A model generated the notes under the pieces. That model had not been told where the DNA came from. It saw only the letters and a list, made by a program, of their open reading frames with translations, and made no database searches. 64,000 nt of DNA, from positions 95,842 to 159,841 of the forward strand of contig JAJYLZ010000002.1 of assembly GCA_021787395.1 (NCBI GenBank), written 5' to 3'. Below are positions 9,358 to 19,035 of this stretch, in pieces. This stretch comes from Chloroflexota bacterium (lineage in GTDB: Bacteria > Chloroflexota > Limnocylindria > Limnocylindrales > CSP1-4). Within the stretch, counting starts at the first letter, position 1, and every line of letters begins with the position of its first letter. The position numbers and the translations under genes are program-made.

Positions 9358-10005
9358 GTGACCGTGTCCGACTTCGGTGGCGGGCTCTGGGTGATCGTCG
9401 TCCTGGACTCCGCGCTTCTCATCGGCTTTGCCGCAACGCTGTTTCGTCCCCAGACACGCCGCGACTGGCGGGTGATGGGCTCGTTCTCCGCGTTTGTCGT
9501 GGCGCTCTTTGCGGAGATGTATGGGTTCCCGTTGACCATCTACGTCCTCTCCGGACTGCTGGGTGCTGCCTTCCCGCAGCTCGCCGCCACGCACGCGGGA
9601 GGCCACCTGCTCAACGACCTGATCGGCTGGACCGGCGACCCGCACGTGAGCCCATTCCACCTCGTGAGCTACATCCTCATGGGCGCCGCGTTCTTCCTCC
9701 TCGCCCGATCCTGGCCGGTGCTCTGGCGTGCGCAACGTGCAGGAGAGCTGGCGGTGACGGGACCCTACGCCCATGTCCGCCACCCGCAGTACGTCGCCTT
9801 CCTCCTGCTGATGGTGGGGCTGCTCGTCCAGTGGCCCACGCTCGTCACGCTGGTGATGTTCCCGGTCCTCGCCGTCGCGTACCGTCGGCTGGCACGCACC
9901 GAGGAGCGCGAGATGCGCGCCCAGTTCGGGGCGAAGTACGACGCCTACGCTGCCACTACCCCGGGATTTGTCCCGCGGCGATCCAAGCGCAGCACCGCGT
10001 CGTGA
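9358..10005 (+). CDS. isoprenylcysteine carboxyl methyltransferase / PEMT-like membrane methyltransferase
   Basis: GPYAHVRHPQYVAFLLLMVGLLVQWPTLVTL...EEREMRAQFGAKYDAYAATTPGFVPR. Confidence 0.85.
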   Translation: MTVSDFGGGLWVIVVLDSALLIGFAATLFRPQTRRDWRVMGSFSAFVVALFAEMYGFPLTIYVLSGLLGAAFPQLAATHAGGHLLNDLIGWTGDPHVSPFHLVSYILMGAAFFLLARSWPVLWRAQRAGELAVTGPYAHVRHPQYVAFLLLMVGLLVQWPTLVTLVMFPVLAVAYRRLARTEEREMRAQFGAKYDAYAATTPGFVPRRSKRSTAS

Positions 10006-10220
10006 CTCCGCCGCTGGGATCGGAGCGGGGCGTGCCGTGGTGGGCCGGCGTCGCTGTGACACCAGATCGGCACTGGGCCGTCCCTTGCCCCGCAACCGAG
10101 CGCGCCGATACCGTTCGTCCATGACCTCGCCCGTCCGACCCATGGGGATGATGTGTATGCGCCGGCGGCCCCGCCGCGCTGAGGACGGGGCTCTGGGTGC
10201 CGCGACCGGCTGACGCCGGA

Positions 10221-10243
10221 CGGGACCTCGGGCCGAGGTCCCG
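10221..10243. other. perfect 10-bp stem palindrome, 3-nt loop
   Basis: CGGGACCTCG-ggc-CGAGGTCCCG. Confidence 0.7.
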
Positions 10244-10371
10244 GGAACGCAGCCCACGCTGCGGCCCATCGCTCCTCAGGACGAACGCGACGGCCAGCCG
10301 CCGGAACCACGCCCCGGCCGGGACCTCCCACTCGTACGCCATTCACGACGCACCCCCTGGGAGATCATGTC

Positions 10372-10890
10372 ATGACCGAGTTCGCCTTCGCCCCGCTCGT
10401 GTCCGCCACTCGCGAGGCCCTAGCGGCCGCCCCCCACGGCGCCGCCGTCCACACATTCCGCGTCGCTAGTCGGCAGACGTCCGGCCTCCGCAGCGACGCG
10501 CGCATCCGCTCGTTCGAGCTCGCGGTGGACGAGCCGCCGCTGCTCGGCGGCAGCGACACGGCGCCCAACCCCGTCGAGTACGCCCTGCTGGCCCTCGCCG
10601 CCTGCCAGGAGATCACGTACCGGCTTCACGCCGACCACCTGGGCATCCCGCTCGACGGGGTGGCGGTGTCGCTCGAGGGCGACGTCGACCTGCGCGGGTT
10701 CTTCGCCGTGGACAGCGCAGTACGCCCCGGCTTCCGCGAGATCCGCGGCTCTGTCCGCCTCGACAGCCCGGCACCGAGGTCCGAGCTCGAGCGGCTGAAA
10801 GCCCACGTGGATGCCCACTGCCCGGTGCTCGACCTGCTGCGCAGCGAGACCCCGGTGGCCATCGCCCTGGAGGCGGCCGTACCCGCCTGA
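10372..10890 (+). CDS. OsmC/Ohr family protein
   Basis: NPVEYALLALAACQEITYRLHADHLGIPLDGVAVSLEGDVDLRGFF. Confidence 0.9.
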   Translation: MTEFAFAPLVSATREALAAAPHGAAVHTFRVASRQTSGLRSDARIRSFELAVDEPPLLGGSDTAPNPVEYALLALAACQEITYRLHADHLGIPLDGVAVSLEGDVDLRGFFAVDSAVRPGFREIRGSVRLDSPAPRSELERLKAHVDAHCPVLDLLRSETPVAIALEAAVPA

Positions 10891-10987
10891 CGGGAAGGGG
10901 GAGTCTGGCAGCGGCCGCGCGTCGGCCGCAGCCAGACAACTAACGGCGCGGGGGCGACTCCGCGAACCCATGCCCTCCGGCACTCCT

Positions 10988-11013
10988 CTCAGCACACGTT
11001 CAGCCCGGGCTCA
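10988..11013 (+). promoter_or_regulatory. class A 11-bp direct repeat (site A5)
   Basis: CTCAgcacacgTTCAgcccgggCTCA upstream of the multicopper oxidase. Confidence 0.65.
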
Positions 11014-11064
11014 TCCGCACGGGCCACCCTTCCCGCGAGCGGCAGCAAGCGCTGCCGCCTGCAG

Positions 11065-12249
11065 TTGGAGCCCCGCATGTCGTTGCGCGTCCCTGGAGTT
11101 GTCAGCGTGGCCGCGGTCGTCGCGGCGATTGTGGCGAGTGCGATCGGCGGCTACGCCCTGGCGGGGGCCAGGGCGGGCAGCGCCGGCGTCGCGACCGGCA
11201 CCGATGCAGGCCTGGCCCTCGCCAGCCGCACGTCGCTCGAGCAGCTGCTCGCCACCAAGCCCATCACGCCGACTGGCAGGACGAAGACGTTCGACCTCGC
11301 GATCGGCGAGACCACCTGGGAGCTTGTGCCCGGCGTCACGACGCAGGCTGTCGCCGTAAACCGCACGGTGCCTGGCCCGACCATCCGCGTGACGGAGGGC
11401 GACGCGGTCGTGGTCAACGTGCGCAACCAACTCACGGAGCCGACTTCGATCCACTGGCACGGCGTCCACGTCCCCAACGACCAGGATGGCGTCTCCGGCG
11501 TGACGCAGGATCCGATCCCGGCGGGCGGCTCCTACACCTACCGCTTCACGGCATCGCACGCCGGCACCTTCATGTACCACGCTCACGGCCCGAAGAGCCG
11601 TGAGCAGATTGACCGCGGGCTCTATGCGCCCCTAATCATCGACCCAGCCGGGCCGGACCAGATCGCCGCAGATGTGGAGCAGGTGCTCGCGATCGGCAAC
11701 TGGATGGTCGGCAGCGACATGGCGACGATGGGCGCCATGAGCATGGACTACAACTACTTCACCATGAACGGCAAGTCGTACCCGGCGACGACCCCGATCG
11801 CGGTGCGCCAGGGACAGCTGGTGCGGCTGCGGATCGTCAACCCCAGCCAGACCCTCCACCCGATGCACCTCCACGGGTTGGACATGGCCGTTGTGGCCAA
11901 GGACGGCGAGGCCCTACCGCAGCCCCAGCGACTCAACACGCTCGACGTCGCCCCAGGCGACACGTACGACGTGGTCATCCTCGCCTCGGCCCCCGGCACG
12001 TGGCTGTTCCACTGCCACGACCTCCACCACGTGACCAACAACGGCGTGGAGCCCGGCGGGCTGATCGTGCCCATCGTCGTGACGGCGTCCGACGGGCCTT
12101 CGCCATCGCCGTCCGCATCGGCGATCCCGGCTGCGTCGAGTGCCGCGCCCTCAGCGTCGCCCAGCCTTTCTTCGGATCCGACGGCGCCTGCGTCGACGAC
12201 CCCCGAGCACACGGCGGTGCCGGGCATGACCGCCATGCCGGGGATGTAG
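11065..12249 (+). CDS. multicopper oxidase
   Basis: IHWHGVHVPNDQDGVSGVTQ, TFMYHAHGP, LHPMHLHG, WLFHCHDLHH copper motifs; Met-rich C-terminus TAVPGMTAMPGM. Confidence 0.93.
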   Translation: MEPRMSLRVPGVVSVAAVVAAIVASAIGGYALAGARAGSAGVATGTDAGLALASRTSLEQLLATKPITPTGRTKTFDLAIGETTWELVPGVTTQAVAVNRTVPGPTIRVTEGDAVVVNVRNQLTEPTSIHWHGVHVPNDQDGVSGVTQDPIPAGGSYTYRFTASHAGTFMYHAHGPKSREQIDRGLYAPLIIDPAGPDQIAADVEQVLAIGNWMVGSDMATMGAMSMDYNYFTMNGKSYPATTPIAVRQGQLVRLRIVNPSQTLHPMHLHGLDMAVVAKDGEALPQPQRLNTLDVAPGDTYDVVILASAPGTWLFHCHDLHHVTNNGVEPGGLIVPIVVTASDGPSPSPSASAIPAASSAAPSASPSLSSDPTAPASTTPEHTAVPGMTAMPGM

Positions 12250-12347
12250 GGCTGGCCTCGCTCGCTTCGCGAGCCGGCGCCACGCCCCCACCTGATCGGC
12301 CCGTCGGCTCGGGGGCGCGGCAATCACCGCGCGGGATGGGCGTTCGA

Positions 12348-13373
12348 TCAGGGAGCGGGCGATCCCGGGCTGGCGCTGGCGGCGGACGACTGATTCGCGT
12401 CACTCGCGGCGAGCAGCGACTCGACCGTCGTGCGGCGCACGTCGTCGCCCGCCGCGACTTCCAGGAAGCGGGCGGCGTCGGCCCGCACGCGGGCGTCGGC
12501 CCGGCCGAACAGTTGCTGGTTGGCCACCATTCGCATGAACAGGGCGTCCGCACTCGCGCCGTTCGTGCCCAGAATGCCGTCGAGCAGCGTGACAGCGACG
12601 TCAGGGCGTCCCGATTCGATCAGGATCGCAGCCAAGCCGAGCTTCGGGGCGTCGGCCGCTGGGTCGACCGTCAGGGCAGCACGATAGCGCGAGGCCGCCT
12701 CGGGCAGGTCTCCGGCACCCAGAAGAGCGTCGCCGAGTTGGGTCAGAATCCTGGCGTCAGACGGATCGGCGGCAACCCACGCCTCTAGCTGCGCGATCGT
12801 CGGGGTCGTCGAGGGCGCGCCGCCACTCGCCGGCGCGCCTGCGGGCCGGAGGCCGAGCGCTGCTGGGATCGGCGCGAGGAGCGCCAACACCATCGCTCCG
12901 AACACCGCGCTCTCGGCCAGCCGTGGGCCGCCTTGCCGCGTTGCCAGATCGGCCGTACCAGAGTCGTGGTTGGCCTGTCGGGCATGGCGGGCATGGCGCA
13001 CCAGGACGATCACTCCACCGACCACGACGACGGCTGGGAGAATCCAGACCACGATGTCCGGGCCGGTCGTCGGGGGGTCGAGGAGGATCCAAGTTCCGTA
13101 TCTGTCGGCGAAGAAGCCCCTGATCTGCTCATCCGTGCGGCCGTCCCGGACCTGCTGCTCCACAACCTGTCGGATCTGTCTCGCAGCCTGGGCAGGGGAA
13201 TCGGCAACCGACGTCGCCTGGCAGGTGGGGCAGCGGAGCGTCGACTCAATCGCCCGTGCTCGCGCCGAGAGATCTAGAGGCCGCGACGATGCCAGCAGCA
13301 CGGCAGCAGCGATGACCAGCGCGCTGCCTGCCAGGGCAAGGAGGATCGCTGCTCTCATGCGAGAACGACTCAT
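12348..13373 (-). CDS. ccmH: CcmH-CcmI/CycH fusion, cytochrome c maturation
   Basis: LRCPTCQATSVADSPAQAARQIRQVVEQQVRDGRTDEQIRGFFADRYGTWILLDPP, then TPR-like C-terminus. Confidence 0.9.
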   Translation of the reverse strand: MSRSRMRAAILLALAGSALVIAAAVLLASSRPLDLSARARAIESTLRCPTCQATSVADSPAQAARQIRQVVEQQVRDGRTDEQIRGFFADRYGTWILLDPPTTGPDIVVWILPAVVVVGGVIVLVRHARHARQANHDSGTADLATRQGGPRLAESAVFGAMVLALLAPIPAALGLRPAGAPASGGAPSTTPTIAQLEAWVAADPSDARILTQLGDALLGAGDLPEAASRYRAALTVDPAADAPKLGLAAILIESGRPDVAVTLLDGILGTNGASADALFMRMVANQQLFGRADARVRADAARFLEVAAGDDVRRTTVESLLAASDANQSSAASASPGSPAP

Positions 13374-13999
13374 GGCCCGGCGATCGTGCGGAGCTTGGCG
13401 TCGATGTCGGCCTGCGAGAGCACCCCGACCTGGTGGGCCCGGATCATCCCCGTGCGGTCTATGAAGAAGGTCTCGGGGATGCCGGTGAGGCCATAGTCGA
13501 TCGCGGCGGTCCCCTGCGGGTCGAGCAGGGTGGCGTAAGGCACGCCGAACTCGTCCACGAACCTCTGAGCGTTCTCTGCAGTGTCCTGATACAGGATGCC
13601 GACCACGGCCAAACCCTGGGGCGCCCTGCGCGCCAGCTGCACCAGCAACGGCGCCTCCTCGCGGCACGGAGGGCACCAGGAAGCCCAGAAGTTCACGATC
13701 ACGGGGCGCCCTGCATAGTTCCCGAGGCCGAGGCGGCGGCCGTCGAGAGTCTGGAGATCGAAGGAGGCGGCCGGGCGATCGACGCCCGGACCCCGGTCCA
13801 TTCCCGATGGCGGGGTGACCCGGAAGGTGACGGTCACTTCAACGAGGATCGCGACGGCAATGGCGCCGAGGATCCAGACAAGTCGGCGCCGGGTACGTGG
13901 CCGAGACGGCGGTGCCGGGTCCCACGCCTCGGGATCGGCCGGACCAGTCGAGGCCGCCTGCTCAGCCACCAGCGCGCACCGCGGCAGCCTCCGCCGCAA
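13370..13999 (-). CDS. TlpA/CcmG-like thioredoxin
   Basis: [26 protein letters not shown]. Confidence 0.9.
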   Translation of the reverse strand: MRRRLPRCALVAEQAASTGPADPEAWDPAPPSRPRTRRRLVWILGAIAVAILVEVTVTFRVTPPSGMDRGPGVDRPAASFDLQTLDGRRLGLGNYAGRPVIVNFWASWCPPCREEAPLLVQLARRAPQGLAVVGILYQDTAENAQRFVDEFGVPYATLLDPQGTAAIDYGLTGIPETFFIDRTGMIRAHQVGVLSQADIDAKLRTIAGP

Positions 14000-15878
14000 T
14001 CACTGCCTCGGAACCGCGCCCCCTCTGGGCCAGCGTGAGCGCCGCGCCCAGGGCGAGCACGACCCCGCCTACCCAGAGCCAGCTGATGAATGGGTAGGTG
14101 GACACCCGCACGGTCACCGTCCCGGACGCCGGATCGGCGTCAAGGAGCGCCACGTACACGTCCCCCAAGACTCCCGGCCTGACGGCGGGCGTCGCGAAGG
14201 CCTGGTTCGATAGCGACGACACCGTCAGGCGCGGCCCCGGCTCGAAGGCGGTTCCGTCGAGGACCAGGCTGGCCTCCACGGTCATGCCCGTGCTCGACGA
14301 TCCGGCGGCGGTCGAGAGAAACTCGACCCGGTGGCCCGCCACCGAAACGACCTGCCCGGGACGCAACTGCGCCTCGGCGTCTGCGCGGCCGGATGCAGCG
14401 AGCACGATCGCGAGCGCCATCACAGCGAGGCCTGCGTGCGCGACCAATCCGCCCTGCCGGCGGACCGAGAGCGGGCGCAGGCGGGAACGTCGCGCCACCG
14501 ATAACAGCGTCGCGAACAGGGAGAAACTGGCGCCCGCCGTGCCGAGGACACCGGCCGCGCCGAGTCCCGCGGCCGCCGCGGCCACGGCCCCTACGACAGC
14601 GCCGAACAGCGGCGTGACAAGCCGCCAGGCGATTCGGTCGGTCCAGCGCCCCCAGGGCAGGAGCGGGCCAGCGGCCATCAGACCCAGGAGGACCGCCCCA
14701 ATGGGCCCCACGATCCTCTCGAAATACGGAGCGCCAACACTGACCCGACTGCCGTCGACGGCCTCGACAACCAGGGGGAACACCGTTCCGGCCATCACCG
14801 TCGCGGCGACCGCCACCAGAAGGAGGTTGTTTGCCATGATCGCCGCACCGCGGATGCCGCCGATCGAGCCTGTCCGCCCAGCAGGGGTCCGCAGGGCCGC
14901 GAGGCCGACCGTGCCGATCAGCGACGCCGCCACGAGGCCTGCCAGCAGGGGCCCGATAGCGGACAGCGTGAACGCGTGCACCGACTGTAGGACGCCGCTC
15001 CGCGTGACCAGCGTCGCGAACAGCGTCAGCAGAAACGACGCGCTCACGAGCGCCACGTTCCAGCCGAGGAGCGCGCCGGTGCGGCGGCCGACCATCGCCG
15101 AGTGGAGGAAGGCAGTCGCCGTGAGCCACGGCAGGAGGGCGACGTTCTCCACGGGGTCCCACGCCCAGTAGCCGCCCCACCCGAGGACCGCGTACGACCA
15201 CCACGCCCCAGCGGTCAGACCGAGCGTGAGCGGTATCCACGCCACGACCGTAGAACGCGACGCATCCGCAATCCATCGGTCATCGAGCCGCCGGTGCCAC
15301 AGGGCGTCGACGGTCAGGGCGAACGGCACTGCTAGCCCGACGAACCCCAAGTAGAGCAGCGGCGGGTGAATAACCATGAGCGGGTGCTGCGCCAGCAGAG
15401 GGTTCGGGCCCGGCCCGTCGGCCGGCACCGGGAACACCGGTCGCCACGGGTTGCCGGGGCCGAGCAGCAGGATGCCGAAGAACGCGAGCAGCGCGTGGAG
15501 GACGGCGAGGACCCCAGGCCTCCGGTCAGGAGGTCGGCTGGTCACCCAGCGCGCCGCGGCGACGGTGACCACTGCGAGGAGCGACGCCCAGAGGAGGATG
15601 GAGCCCTCGAGCGCCGCCCACAGCGACGACACCGTGAAGAGCGCAGGCGTGGACCGGCTGCCGACCTGCGCGACGTACGAAACGCTGAAGTCCCTCGCAA
15701 GGAGCGCGACGATCATGAGCACCGACGCTCCCGCAAACCCGACGGCGGAGGCTGCGGCGCACATGACGGCGATCCCGGACGGCCAGCGTCCTCGCAGCGC
15801 CTGGATCGCGGCGATAAGGCCGAGCACCGCGCTGCCGGTCCCGAGGAATGTGAAGGCGTACCCTCCCGCAGCGATCAC
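13962..15878 (-). CDS. ccmF: cytochrome c maturation heme lyase CcmF
   Basis: WWSYAVLGWGGYWAWDPVENVALLPWLTATAFLHS WWD-type motif, many TM segments. Confidence 0.93.
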   Translation of the reverse strand: MIAAGGYAFTFLGTGSAVLGLIAAIQALRGRWPSGIAVMCAAASAVGFAGASVLMIVALLARDFSVSYVAQVGSRSTPALFTVSSLWAALEGSILLWASLLAVVTVAAARWVTSRPPDRRPGVLAVLHALLAFFGILLLGPGNPWRPVFPVPADGPGPNPLLAQHPLMVIHPPLLYLGFVGLAVPFALTVDALWHRRLDDRWIADASRSTVVAWIPLTLGLTAGAWWSYAVLGWGGYWAWDPVENVALLPWLTATAFLHSAMVGRRTGALLGWNVALVSASFLLTLFATLVTRSGVLQSVHAFTLSAIGPLLAGLVAASLIGTVGLAALRTPAGRTGSIGGIRGAAIMANNLLLVAVAATVMAGTVFPLVVEAVDGSRVSVGAPYFERIVGPIGAVLLGLMAAGPLLPWGRWTDRIAWRLVTPLFGAVVGAVAAAAAGLGAAGVLGTAGASFSLFATLLSVARRSRLRPLSVRRQGGLVAHAGLAVMALAIVLAASGRADAEAQLRPGQVVSVAGHRVEFLSTAAGSSSTGMTVEASLVLDGTAFEPGPRLTVSSLSNQAFATPAVRPGVLGDVYVALLDADPASGTVTVRVSTYPFISWLWVGGVVLALGAALTLAQRGRGSEAVIAAEAAAVRAGG

Positions 15879-16306
15879 GGTGTGCCACCGCCCAGCGAGG
15901 TCACGACCGCCGGCGGAACCGTCTGCCCAGGCTGGATCGCCTCATAGACTTCGGAGTGCTTCACGAGCACTTCGTCCGCGGCGAAGACGTCCCCTGGACC
16001 CATGCTGCCGGCCAGAACGACCCCGACCCCATCACGAAACAGCGCCGTCGGCAGCGCCGTGGACACGACGCCGATCGATGTAGTGCCATCCGTGATCCTG
16101 AACGAAAGGCGGTGCGTCGCGGCGTCGACGTGTACCGATCCTGGGACGACCAGGCCATACAGGCGAGTGGGCGTGCTGTCCCGGCTTGCAAGGAGCTCCG
16201 AAGGCGTTCTGTAGTAGACGACGGCGCTCGAGAGCCCGACGCCGACCAGCACGACAAGCGCCGCACCGACCAGCAACAACCCGAGCGCCGAGACCCGTCT
16301 GCTCAC
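15875..16306 (-). CDS. ccmE: heme chaperone CcmE
   Basis: YYRTPSELL...RLYGLVVPGSVHVDAATHRLSFRITDGTTSIGVVSTALPTALFRDGVGVVLAGSM. Confidence 0.88.
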   Translation of the reverse strand: MSRRVSALGLLLVGAALVVLVGVGLSSAVVYYRTPSELLASRDSTPTRLYGLVVPGSVHVDAATHRLSFRITDGTTSIGVVSTALPTALFRDGVGVVLAGSMGPGDVFAADEVLVKHSEVYEAIQPGQTVPPAVVTSLGGGTP

Positions 16307-16482
16307 TTGGGGCTGGCGTCATGCACGGGTGCCGCGTCGTCGCTGGTGGACTCGGAGAACGCACGCATGGCTGCCCTCCGGATGCGCGCCGCGGCGAGCC
16401 GGCGCCGGAGCATGACGGCATAAGCTGCAACGCCCCCCACAACGACGAGATACCCGGCCAGGACGAACGGGAGGTCAGACAT
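16303..16482 (-). CDS. ccmD: CcmD-like small membrane protein
   Basis: MSDLPFVLAGYLVVVGGVAAYAVMLRRRLAAAR, between ccmE and ccmC. Confidence 0.7.
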   Translation of the reverse strand: MSDLPFVLAGYLVVVGGVAAYAVMLRRRLAAARIRRAAMRAFSESTSDDAAPVHDASPK

Positions 16483-17143
16483 CGGCAACCGCTTCGCGAA
16501 TTCGCTCGAGGCGCACACGCTCGCGCACGAGCCAGACAAACGCGAGACTGAACACGGCCACGCTGGCGATCAGCTGGGCTAGCAGCAGGTGGTCGATTGT
16601 GGGGTCGCCTGGCCGGAGGATGGTCGGTGGCTGGTGCAGGCTCCGCCACCACAGCACCGAGAAGTGCACCACCGGCACGTTGACGAACGCCAGCACGCCG
16701 AACACCGCGGCCAGCCGGGCGCGTCGCCGGCGGTCCGCGATCGACTGCCGCAGCAGCAGGTATGCGGCGTACGCGAGCAGCATGATCGCCGTGGTGGTGA
16801 GCCTCGGATCCCAATCCCACCACTTGCCCCAGGTGGCCTTGCCCCAGATCGAGCCCGACGCGATCGCGACTGCGGTGAATAGCACCCCAACCTCAGCGCA
16901 GGCCGCCGCCAGGTGATCGAGGCGGGCGGTGCGCCGCCACAAGTAGCCGACGCTCGCGAGGAAGACCACGAGGAACGCGAGGTAGCCCACCCATGCCGCC
17001 GGGACGTGAACGTACATCAGCCGCTGTACGTCGCCCTGGCTCGCGTCCGCGGGCACGAGCATCAGGCCCGTGACCAGCACAACAGCGACAGCCCCCGCGA
17101 CCATCATGCCGGAGTGTGCACGAAACCAACCACCTCGGATCAT
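16475..17143 (-). CDS. ccmC: heme exporter CcmC
   Basis: VHVPAAWVGYLAFLVVF...GSIWGKATWGKWWDWDPRLTTTAIMLLAY. Confidence 0.92.
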   Translation of the reverse strand: MIRGGWFRAHSGMMVAGAVAVVLVTGLMLVPADASQGDVQRLMYVHVPAAWVGYLAFLVVFLASVGYLWRRTARLDHLAAACAEVGVLFTAVAIASGSIWGKATWGKWWDWDPRLTTTAIMLLAYAAYLLLRQSIADRRRRARLAAVFGVLAFVNVPVVHFSVLWWRSLHQPPTILRPGDPTIDHLLLAQLIASVAVFSLAFVWLVRERVRLERIREAVADV

Positions 17144-17823
17144 GCCGGCTTCGCAGCCTCGCGGTAGGTGAGCAGCCCAACGCCCACGAACAGGAGCGCT
17201 TCCGCACCGCTGACGCTGGCCCACAGGACAAGCGGACCGCTGCCCGCGAGCACAGCGCTCGCCGCCTGCACGCCCGACAGCAGGGTCGGCACAAGAAGTG
17301 GCAGCAGCAGCGTCGGCGCGAGCACCGTCCGCTGTGGCGTCGTGCCAACGAGCGTCATCACAAGCGCTGCGACCGAAGCCGCCGAGAGACTCGACAAGAG
17401 GGCGACCGGCACCAGCACCACAGTCGCCGCGGTGAGCTCGACGTCCAGGAGCAGCGACGCCGAGACCCACAGCCCGAGCTCGAGGACGAAGAGGCTTGCT
17501 GTCAGGCTGATCACCCGCCCGAGGAGGATCGCCCGCGGGTCATCCAAAACGAGCCACAGGGCGACGAACGCGTCATCGGCCCGGTCGACGGCGTCGAGCC
17601 GGTCGGCAAGCGTGATGGTGGCGAAGGCGAGCACCACGCCCACCAGCGCCGGGGCAAGCGAGCGGAGGCGCTCGACGTCGGGTCCGATGGAGAGCGCCAC
17701 CACGAACAAGGCCGTCGCCCCGAGCGCAATCGCGCTCGGGAGCGCATCTCGTGCGCGGATCTCGGTGACGATGTCCTTGCGCGCCAGCTCAAGAGCCTCC
17801 CGAACCATGCTCATGCGCTGCAC
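17140..17823 (-). CDS. ccmB: heme exporter CcmB
   Basis: REALELARKDIVTEIRARDALPSAIALGATALFVVALSIGPD. Confidence 0.88.
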   Translation of the reverse strand: MQRMSMVREALELARKDIVTEIRARDALPSAIALGATALFVVALSIGPDVERLRSLAPALVGVVLAFATITLADRLDAVDRADDAFVALWLVLDDPRAILLGRVISLTASLFVLELGLWVSASLLLDVELTAATVVLVPVALLSSLSAASVAALVMTLVGTTPQRTVLAPTLLLPLLVPTLLSGVQAASAVLAGSGPLVLWASVSGAEALLFVGVGLLTYREAAKPA

Positions 17824-18500
17824 CGACCGGAGGCGGGGGTGCTATCGACTGCCGACACGAGCCGGCCACCGGACAGCCGATGCAGCCGGGCGCACACAGG
17901 GAGCAGCGTCGCCGCGTCATGGCCGGCAACGATCAGCGATCCGCCTGACGCATGCCAAGAGCGCATGGCGTCCGCCATCGCTTCGGCATGGCGCGCGTCG
18001 ACCGAACTGAACGGCTCGTCAGCGATCAGCAGATCGGGATCCGAGACGAGGGCCCGGGCCAGGCCTGCGCGCCGACGTGTCCCGGCGGATAGCGTAGAGA
18101 CGCGGAGGTCCGCAACCTCGTGGAGGTCGAGCTGGGCGAGCACCTCATCTCGCCAGCCCGCCCTGGAGTGGGAGGCGAGGGCGACCAGCCGCAGGTTCTC
18201 GCGAAGGCTGAGATCCCCGTACAACCCTGTCCGGTGCCCGAGGAGGGCGATCCTCGGGTGGGCCCGCGGTGACTCGTCGGCCACCCTCCGCAGGCCAGCG
18301 TCGAGGTCGAGGACGCCGGCGACCACCCGGAGCAGCGTCGTCTTCCCGGAGCCGTTGCCCCCGACGATCCCTACGGCATCGCCGCGGAAGACCCAAAGGT
18401 CCACACGCCAGATGGCAACCGTAGGGCCGTACAACTTGGTCGCGCCCGACAAGTCGACGAGCGGCTGTCCAGGACACGATGGGTCTGGGGACGTGACCAT
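17811..18500 (-). CDS. ccmA: heme exporter ATP-binding protein CcmA
   Basis: GIVGGNGSGKTTLLRVVAG Walker A, LSAGTRRRAGLARALVSDPDLLIADEPFSSVD signature/Walker B. Confidence 0.9.
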   Translation of the reverse strand: MVTSPDPSCPGQPLVDLSGATKLYGPTVAIWRVDLWVFRGDAVGIVGGNGSGKTTLLRVVAGVLDLDAGLRRVADESPRAHPRIALLGHRTGLYGDLSLRENLRLVALASHSRAGWRDEVLAQLDLHEVADLRVSTLSAGTRRRAGLARALVSDPDLLIADEPFSSVDARHAEAMADAMRSWHASGGSLIVAGHDAATLLPVCARLHRLSGGRLVSAVDSTPASGRCSA

Positions 18501-18520
18501 TGGTACCTTGACTGGCGAAT

Positions 18521-18538
18521 TACGACACCCCAGTAGTA
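18521..18538. promoter_or_regulatory. candidate BlaI/MecI/CopY-type dyad between ccmA and the BlaI gene
   Basis: TACGAC-accccA-GTAGTA imperfect dyad in the divergent intergenic region. Confidence 0.35.
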
Positions 18539-18621
18539 TATGGGCTCGATGGCGCGGCCGCGTCCCGGCGGAGGTCGGCCTCGACCGCGGGCAAGGGCAA
18601 ATGCCGTGCTATGGTCGCGCG

Positions 18622-19035
18622 ATGCAGCAGGATGAGGAGCACCTCGGCCAGCCCGGTGTCGAGGCCATGCTCGGGCCACTGGGAACTTCGGTCATGCGAG
18701 TCCTGTGGGCGCAGGGTCCGTCCACCGTCGCCGAGGTGGCAGGCGCCCTGAACCGTCAGCAGTCGCACCAGCTTGCCTACACCACCGTGATGACGATACT
18801 GTCGCGCCTCCACGAACGGGGCTTGCTCAAGCGCAGCCGGATCGGGCGGGGCTTTCGATACTGGCCGGTCGCGGACGAGGCTTCGTCGGTTGACGCCCTT
18901 GCGGGGCGGGCAGTGGACGCCGTGCTCACGCGCTACGGTGCCGCAGCCCTACGCCAGTTCGGCGAACGGCTGAGCACGCTCGATCCCGAGCTCCGCGCCG
19001 AACTCCTGCGTCTCGCGCAGTGCGAGGACTCGTGA
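18622..19035 (+). CDS. BlaI/MecI/CopY family transcriptional regulator
   Basis: VMRVLWAQGPSTVAEVAGALNRQQSHQLAYTTVMTILSRLHERGLLKRSRIGRGFRYWP. Confidence 0.92.
   Translation: MQQDEEHLGQPGVEAMLGPLGTSVMRVLWAQGPSTVAEVAGALNRQQSHQLAYTTVMTILSRLHERGLLKRSRIGRGFRYWPVADEASSVDALAGRAVDAVLTRYGAAALRQFGERLSTLDPELRAELLRLAQCEDS

Noticed and set aside
10330-10371. Weak CTCG-N7-TTCA pair before the OsmC gene
   Set aside because: Only two imperfect copies and too close to the start codon; does not match class A spacing.
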